38,699 nucleotides of DNA from Candidatus Cybelea palsarum. GTDB taxonomy: Bacteria > Vulcanimicrobiota > Vulcanimicrobiia > Vulcanimicrobiales > Vulcanimicrobiaceae. The stretch is from contig PMUK01000068.1 of the NCBI GenBank assembly GCA_003166915.1, positions 1-38,699 on the forward strand, written 5' to 3'. Shown here one piece after another: positions 34,303-38,699 of this stretch. The notes beneath the pieces were generated by a model that was not told the origin of the DNA, ran no database searches, and was given only the letters and a program-made list of their open reading frames with translations. Position 1 is the stretch's first letter. The number at the start of each line of letters is the position of its first letter. The position numbers and the translations under genes were made by a program.

Positions 34303-34321
34303 TTTCGGTCCTAGGAGGTTC
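34303..34321. repeat. 19-bp direct repeat, copy 1 (valS-proximal)
   Basis: TTTCGGTCCTAGGAGGTTC on the plus strand, identical to the copy at 34392-34410 (89 bp spacing). It lies 16 bp upstream of the valS ATG at 34287, on the leader side. On the transcribed minus strand it reads GAACCUCCUAGGACC, containing a CCUCC anti-Shine-Dalgarno-like core. Confidence 0.85.
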
Positions 34322-34391
34322 CGTGAACGGGGATTAGGGGTCAGATTTGCCCCAGGCCGAGGAGCGGCGGCCCGAAGTTTATAATGCTTCC

Positions 34392-34410
34392 TTTCGGTCC
34401 TAGGAGGTTC
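34392..34410. repeat. 19-bp direct repeat, copy 2
   Basis: Identical 19-mer to 34303-34321. Part of a longer degenerate unit: a GAAGTTT element precedes each unit (34374-34380 and 34442-34448), and another CTAGGAGG occurs at 34426-34433. Confidence 0.85.
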
Positions 34411-34501
34411 TGATTTAGTCGAGCTCTAGGAGGCGCGGGGTGAAGTTTGCTACGGCAATCGAGCCCCGAGCCGACAACGAGATCGGCTGAATCAGGGCCT
34501 C

Positions 34502-35761
<1,260 letters not shown>

Positions 35762-35788
35762 CGCGCGCCCGGGACTCCTCCACTCGTT

Positions 35789-36397
35789 TTATGCCGGCAC
35801 CGGTAGGCTCGTATGGCTTGAGATGATCTGGTCGATTATACCGTAATCCTTGGCCTCTTGTGCAGTCATATAATAGTCTCGTTCTATGTCCTTGAGAACC
35901 TGTTCGATCGGTTTTTTGGTGGTTTCCTCATAAATTCGCGCCACCGTGTAGCGGGTCGCAATGAGGTCGCGGGCGGCGATTTCCACGTCCGTGGCCTGCC
36001 CGCCGATCTGCGAGACCCAAGGCTGATGGATGACGACCTTGGAGTTCGGGAGCGCGTAGCGCTTGCCCTGAGCACCCCCCGTCAGCAGAATCGAGCCCAT
36101 CGACGCGGCGAAGCCCATACAGATCGTCGCCACGTCGGGCCTGATAAAGCGCATCGCATCGTACACGGCCAGGCCGGCGGTGACGCTACCGCCCGGGCTG
36201 TTCAAATACATGTCGATATCTTTATCCGGGTCTTCCTTCTCCAAAAAGAGGAGTTGCGCGATCACGAGGCTTGCAAGGTGGTCGTCGATCGGGCCGCCCA
36301 CGAAGACGATGCGATCCTTGAGGAGCCTCGAATAGATGTCGTACGCTCGTTCGCCGCGCGCCGTTTGCTCGACGACCATCGGCACCAAATGTCCCAT
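35789..36397 (-). CDS. clpP: ATP-dependent Clp protease proteolytic subunit ClpP
   Basis: This is the serine protease barrel working with ClpX. The 202 residues have the mature N-terminus region ([21 protein letters not shown]), the catalytic Ser in [11 protein letters not shown] (about 105-115), the His in KVVIHQP (about 123-130), and the Asp in the later helix (about 175) near [17 protein letters not shown]. It lies 11 bp after tig and 27 bp before clpX, with tight spacing typical of one operon. Confidence 0.97.
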   Translation of the reverse strand: MGHLVPMVVEQTARGERAYDIYSRLLKDRIVFVGGPIDDHLASLVIAQLLFLEKEDPDKDIDMYLNSPGGSVTAGLAVYDAMRFIRPDVATICMGFAASMGSILLTGGAQGKRYALPNSKVVIHQPWVSQIGGQATDVEIAARDLIATRYTVARIYEETTKKPIEQVLKDIERDYYMTAQEAKDYGIIDQIISSHTSLPVPA

Positions 36398-36408
36398 ATG
36401 GCGTTTAA

Positions 36409-37722
36409 CTACGACGCCGAGTCTGAAGTTTCTTCGTTAGGCACGACCTCGGCGTTGTCAATTAGCAGTTCGAGCGTCTTATTCCGCACGATCCCGTCCA
36501 TGAGGGAGAGCAAATTGTTGCCCAACGCCTTGCGTATTCGGGCGGGGGGCTGACCGTAGCGGCGTGACAGTACCTCCAGTTCCGCAGCGATATCGGCCGG
36601 AGTCGCCGTAATCTTTTCTGCCCTGGCAATCTGCTCGATCAGCAGGGTCGTCTTCACGCGCGATTCCGCCGCGCCGCGATAACTCTCGCGCAGTTCCGCT
36701 TCGGTCTTATCGATTCGTTTCAAGTACTCGTCGAAGCTGGGTCCGCTCCCGGCCGCCGCGGCCGCAGCGTCCTCCATCAAACGGTCGAGCTCGGCCTTCA
36801 CCATCGACGGCGGGAGGGCAAAATCGTGTTCCGCCACAAGTCGCTCGAGGATTGAACTACCAATTAAACGGCGGGCGCGGCCCGTCGCGACTGCGGTGAG
36901 CCGGCGGCGTAAATCTGCCCTCAGCTCGTCAAGAGTCTGGTTCGTCGAAACGGCTTTAACGAGCTCGTCGTCAAGCGGCGGAAGTTCAAATTCTTTGACA
37001 TCGTGCAGTTTCACGGCAAAGATCGCCGCTTTTCCAGCCACGGCCGACGACGGGTAGTTGTCGGGAAAGCGCAGCTCAACGTTCTTGCTCTCGCCTGGAG
37101 TCATGCCGACGATGCCCCCAACAAACCCCGGAACGAACCGGCCCTCTGAAAGTTCGATGGTCTCCCCGGCGCCCTGACCCCCCTCAAAGGGGACTCCGTC
37201 GATCGTGCCCTCGTAGTCCAGCGACGCAACGTCGCCGAGCTGTGCCGGGCGCGAGACGGGGACAAGGGTGGCCCGCTCCTTTGCCAGGGCCTCGAGGCTC
37301 CGCTCGACGTCGCCTTCGGTTACCTCGACGGGCGGCCCGGTCACTGTAATGCCCTTATAGGGCCGCAACTCGATGGAGGGACGCACCTCAACGGTCGCCT
37401 TCATGCGGGTGGGGCGGCCGTCGCTCTCCTCGAGAACCTCGAGCTTCGGCCGGTCAACCGGGTCGAGATCGTGCTCCCGAATCGCCTTCGCGTACACCTC
37501 GGGCAGGACGTCCTCGACGGCTTGACTCGTGACGGCCTGACTACCGTAGGCCTGCTCGAAAATTTTCCGCGGCGCCTTACCCATACGAAACCCCGGCAGG
37601 CGAACGTTCTTCACCAGCTTTCGAAAGGCGCGATCCTCGGCCGCGGCAAGCTCCGGGCCGGTGATCGAAAATTCGAGCGCCACTTGGGTGGGGGCGAGCC
37701 GAGTTAAGGTGGAGTTGGTCAT
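36409..37722 (-). CDS. tig: Trigger factor
   Basis: Trigger factor is the ribosome-bound chaperone for nascent chains. In 437 residues: the N-terminal ribosome-binding domain carries the family signature [13 protein letters not shown] (about 46-58, GFRxGKxP). A PPIase FKBP-type insertion follows (about 145-245, [13 protein letters not shown] ... FVPGF). The helical C-terminal arms begin DELVKAV and contain the [22 protein letters not shown] stretch. The ATG lies only 13 nt after the 3' end of tRNA-Gly, with a U-rich, Shine-Dalgarno-free spacer. clpP follows after 11 bp. Confidence 0.96.
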   Translation of the reverse strand: MTNSTLTRLAPTQVALEFSITGPELAAAEDRAFRKLVKNVRLPGFRMGKAPRKIFEQAYGSQAVTSQAVEDVLPEVYAKAIREHDLDPVDRPKLEVLEESDGRPTRMKATVEVRPSIELRPYKGITVTGPPVEVTEGDVERSLEALAKERATLVPVSRPAQLGDVASLDYEGTIDGVPFEGGQGAGETIELSEGRFVPGFVGGIVGMTPGESKNVELRFPDNYPSSAVAGKAAIFAVKLHDVKEFELPPLDDELVKAVSTNQTLDELRADLRRRLTAVATGRARRLIGSSILERLVAEHDFALPPSMVKAELDRLMEDAAAAAAGSGPSFDEYLKRIDKTEAELRESYRGAAESRVKTTLLIEQIARAEKITATPADIAAELEVLSRRYGQPPARIRKALGNNLLSLMDGIVRNKTLELLIDNAEVVPNEETSDSAS

Positions 37723-37735
37723 AAATAAAGAAATT

Positions 37736-37807
37736 AGCGGAAGACGAGATTCGAACTCGCGACCCTCGCCTTGGCAAGGCGATGCTCTACCACTGAGCTA
37801 CTTCCGC
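37736..37807 (-). tRNA. tRNA-Gly (GCC anticodon)
   Basis: A cloverleaf folds from the minus strand. Acceptor GCGGAAG pairs with CTTCCGC plus discriminator T. The anticodon stem is TCGCC/GGCGA with loop TTGCCAA, giving anticodon GCC, and the T-arm contains TTCGAAT. No CCA is encoded. It is followed within 13 nt by the tig start codon, so tig mRNA probably depends on cleavage at the tRNA 3' end. Confidence 0.95.
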
Positions 37808-37839
37808 ATGCCTGGTAGGTGCCCGGGGGCCTGACAGTT

Positions 37840-37921
37840 TGGGCAAGCAGAGACTCGAACTCTGACGGGTCGCCCCACTGGATTCTAAGTCCAGCGCGTC
37901 TGCCAGTTCCGCCACTTGCCC
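37840..37921 (-). tRNA. tRNA-Leu (UAG anticodon)
   Basis: The minus strand folds into a class II tRNA. Acceptor GGGCAAG pairs with CTTGCCC plus discriminator A. The anticodon stem is CTGGA/TCCAG with loop CTTAGAA (anticodon TAG). A long variable arm (GGGGCGACCC) and the T-arm CAGAG-TTCGAGT-CTCTG are present. It lies 32 bp upstream of tRNA-Gly, in the same direction and probably in the same transcript. Confidence 0.95.
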
Positions 37922-38073
37922 GGCGACTCCGATAGATAGAACGCGCCGAGTGCTTTTCCTTCTGGCGCGAACCGAGGGTTTTCGCCGCCGTGAACTTCGT
38001 GGCGCGGTGAAAGGGACGAGAGTAATCATGGCGCTGAAGGCTGTTCTCAGACTGATCTGTTAGCGTGCGACGT

Positions 38074-38379
38074 ATGACCCGCGAAGATCTCGAAGCTTCT
38101 ATCCAAGCGATTAAGCGTTGGGCCCAGGAAGAAATCGATCGGCTCGTCTACGCCGGCACCCGGCCGGTCTCAATCTGCTCGACCGTCGAAGCCGCTGCAC
38201 GCGAGGCCGCGATCGCGCGAGCCAATTCGATCGTTCACGCCACAGAGATTGCCGAGATCGAGGCTGTCTCAGATTACGTGAGCGAATGCTTGAACGCCGA
38301 CCTTCATCATAACGAGCGACCCGCGCTACCGTCGTCGCTCCACGAACGCGCAGTAGAGCGCTTCATGGCCATCCGATGA
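38074..38379 (+). CDS. Hypothetical small protein
   Basis: I do not recognise this 101-residue protein. The ATG at 38074 is chosen; a GTG at 38065 in frame would add three residues (no clear Shine-Dalgarno supports either). It is largely helical with mixed charges, lacks a signal peptide or membrane helix, and has an Ala-rich central helix (EAAAREAAIARA). Codon-position GC bias and amphipathic pattern suggest it is genuine, but this is weak. It is divergent from tRNA-Leu and convergent with the partial phosphoesterase. Confidence 0.5.
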   Translation: MTREDLEASIQAIKRWAQEEIDRLVYAGTRPVSICSTVEAAAREAAIARANSIVHATEIAEIEAVSDYVSECLNADLHHNERPALPSSLHERAVERFMAIR

Positions 38380-38412
38380 CCTTAAGTTCGGCGAGCGGCG
38401 TGCTATGCTGAC

Positions 38413-38699
38413 CTATTCGTAATCCGGGGCGAAGTAGTCGCTACCGTATTGCTGCATGAAGAACTTGGGCGGTAACGGCGCTTCGATCTTTACGAATTTC
38501 GCCGGTTTCTGCGAGAAGTCGAAGCATTCGGCCGCAGGTGACGCCGAGCGTTTATCGGCCGGTGTATCGAGGTGACCCAGGCCCCACAGATCTTCCGCGA
38601 ACTTGATCACGCTGGCCGTCTCGTACTGGTCGTGGCAAACGAAGTCATGTCTGACGTACGGAGAGAGCATCAGCAGGGGAACTCGCATCCCTAAGCTGT
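38413..38699 (-). CDS. Phosphoesterase family (PF04185) protein, C-terminal part
   Basis: Only the last 95 or so codons lie in the window; the frame is open to the edge, so the gene continues beyond it. The residues GMRVPLLMLSPYVR resemble the C-terminal metal-binding block of PF04185 acid phosphatase/phospholipase C proteins, followed by SVIKFAEDLWGL and the FDFSQKPAKF tail segment that closes this family. Such enzymes are usually exported. Substrate cannot be told from this part. Confidence 0.75.
   Translation of the reverse strand, partial: SLGMRVPLLMLSPYVRHDFVCHDQYETASVIKFAEDLWGLGHLDTPADKRSASPAAECFDFSQKPAKFVKIEAPLPPKFFMQQYGSDYFAPDYE

Larger units (their letters stand above)
34288..34501 (-). 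promoter_or_regulatory. Repeat-rich valS leader with possible alternative RNA pairings
   Basis: This 214-bp region lies between clpX and valS. Read on the minus strand, it holds one CCUAGGAGGC (34507-34497, overlapping the clpX stop) and three CCUCCUAG copies (34433-34426, 34407-34400, 34318-34311). The first can pair over 9 bp with each of the three. A perfect 6-bp hairpin AGCCGA/UCGGCU (34488-34483 with 34474-34469, 8-nt loop) nests inside the shortest of these pairings. No T-box core, no PyrR-type binding loop and no U-rich terminator tail were seen. Function is inferred, not shown. Confidence 0.45.

Noticed and set aside
34469-34488. Hairpin after clpX as an intrinsic terminator
   Set aside because: The 6-bp stem is perfect but there is no U-run after it on the minus strand; kept only as part of the leader structure.
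34288-34501. T-box riboswitch before valS
   Set aside because: No T-box core (GGUGG type) and no specifier-loop arrangement were found on the minus strand.
37922-38064. Promoter for the tRNA-Leu/tRNA-Gly/tig unit
   Set aside because: The best -10-like hexamer (TATCTA on the minus strand) has no convincing -35 at normal spacing, so no promoter is claimed in this 143-bp region.

Overview
This 38.7 kb window is gene-dense, GC-rich bacterial chromosome with no recognisable mobile element or CRISPR array. The gene set is mixed. Features of a cell with an outer membrane are present: an Mla-type lipid ABC system whose MCE subunit ends in a predicted beta-barrel with a terminal Phe, and lipoproteins. 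Genes better known from Gram-positive lineages sit beside them: a PASTA-repeat Ser/Thr kinase next to a short class B PBP, SpoIID, PyrR, RqcH, and tig-clpP-clpX-valS. The mixture fits a diderm member of Terrabacteria. Candidatus Eremiobacterota (WPS-2) is my best guess, inferred from gene content only.

Layout. (1) 1-1618: the end of a plus-strand lipoprotein converges on panE. (2) 9040-689, minus strand: lipoprotein, gmk, rpoZ, glmS, rph, a helical unknown, mlaE, mlaF, mlaD-barrel, panE, forming a tight run. (3) 9056-11130, plus strand: an RqcH-like NFACT protein, a 38-codon membrane micro-ORF, and a PuuD-like membrane protein coupled to it. (4) 34287-11154, minus strand: a run of about 20 genes, many overlapping by 4 bp, with a largest gap of 51 bp. 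It contains valS, pyrR, pyrB, pyrC, carA, a BatD-like/MoxR/DUF58/BatA module, pdxH, carB, an unknown Cys-rich protein, a class B PBP, a PASTA kinase, ruvC-ruvA-ruvB, spoIID, queA and a quinone oxidoreductase. (5) 37921-34502, minus strand: tRNA-Leu(UAG), tRNA-Gly(GCC), tig, clpP, clpX. (6) 38074-38699: a small plus-strand unknown and the end of a PF04185-type phosphoesterase.

Themes. The second and fourth blocks join core metabolism (GMP, glucosamine-6-phosphate, UMP, PLP) with envelope building (Mla lipid transport, PBP, PASTA kinase, SpoIID, Bat complex) and DNA/RNA maintenance (RuvABC, RNase PH, omega subunit, queuosine). The tight packing suggests co-transcription and translational coupling.

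The points most worth a second look are: the repeat-rich leader between clpX and valS, with one CCUAGGAGG and three CCUCCUAG-type elements that can pair alternatively; queA, which has no usable start codon and looks frameshifted by one base at its 5' end; the unannotated 38-aa membrane peptide coupled to the PuuD-like protein; the MCE-barrel fusion; tig, whose start lies 13 nt from the 3' end of a tRNA with no Shine-Dalgarno; and the uncharacterised Cys-rich protein overlapping carB by 130 bp.
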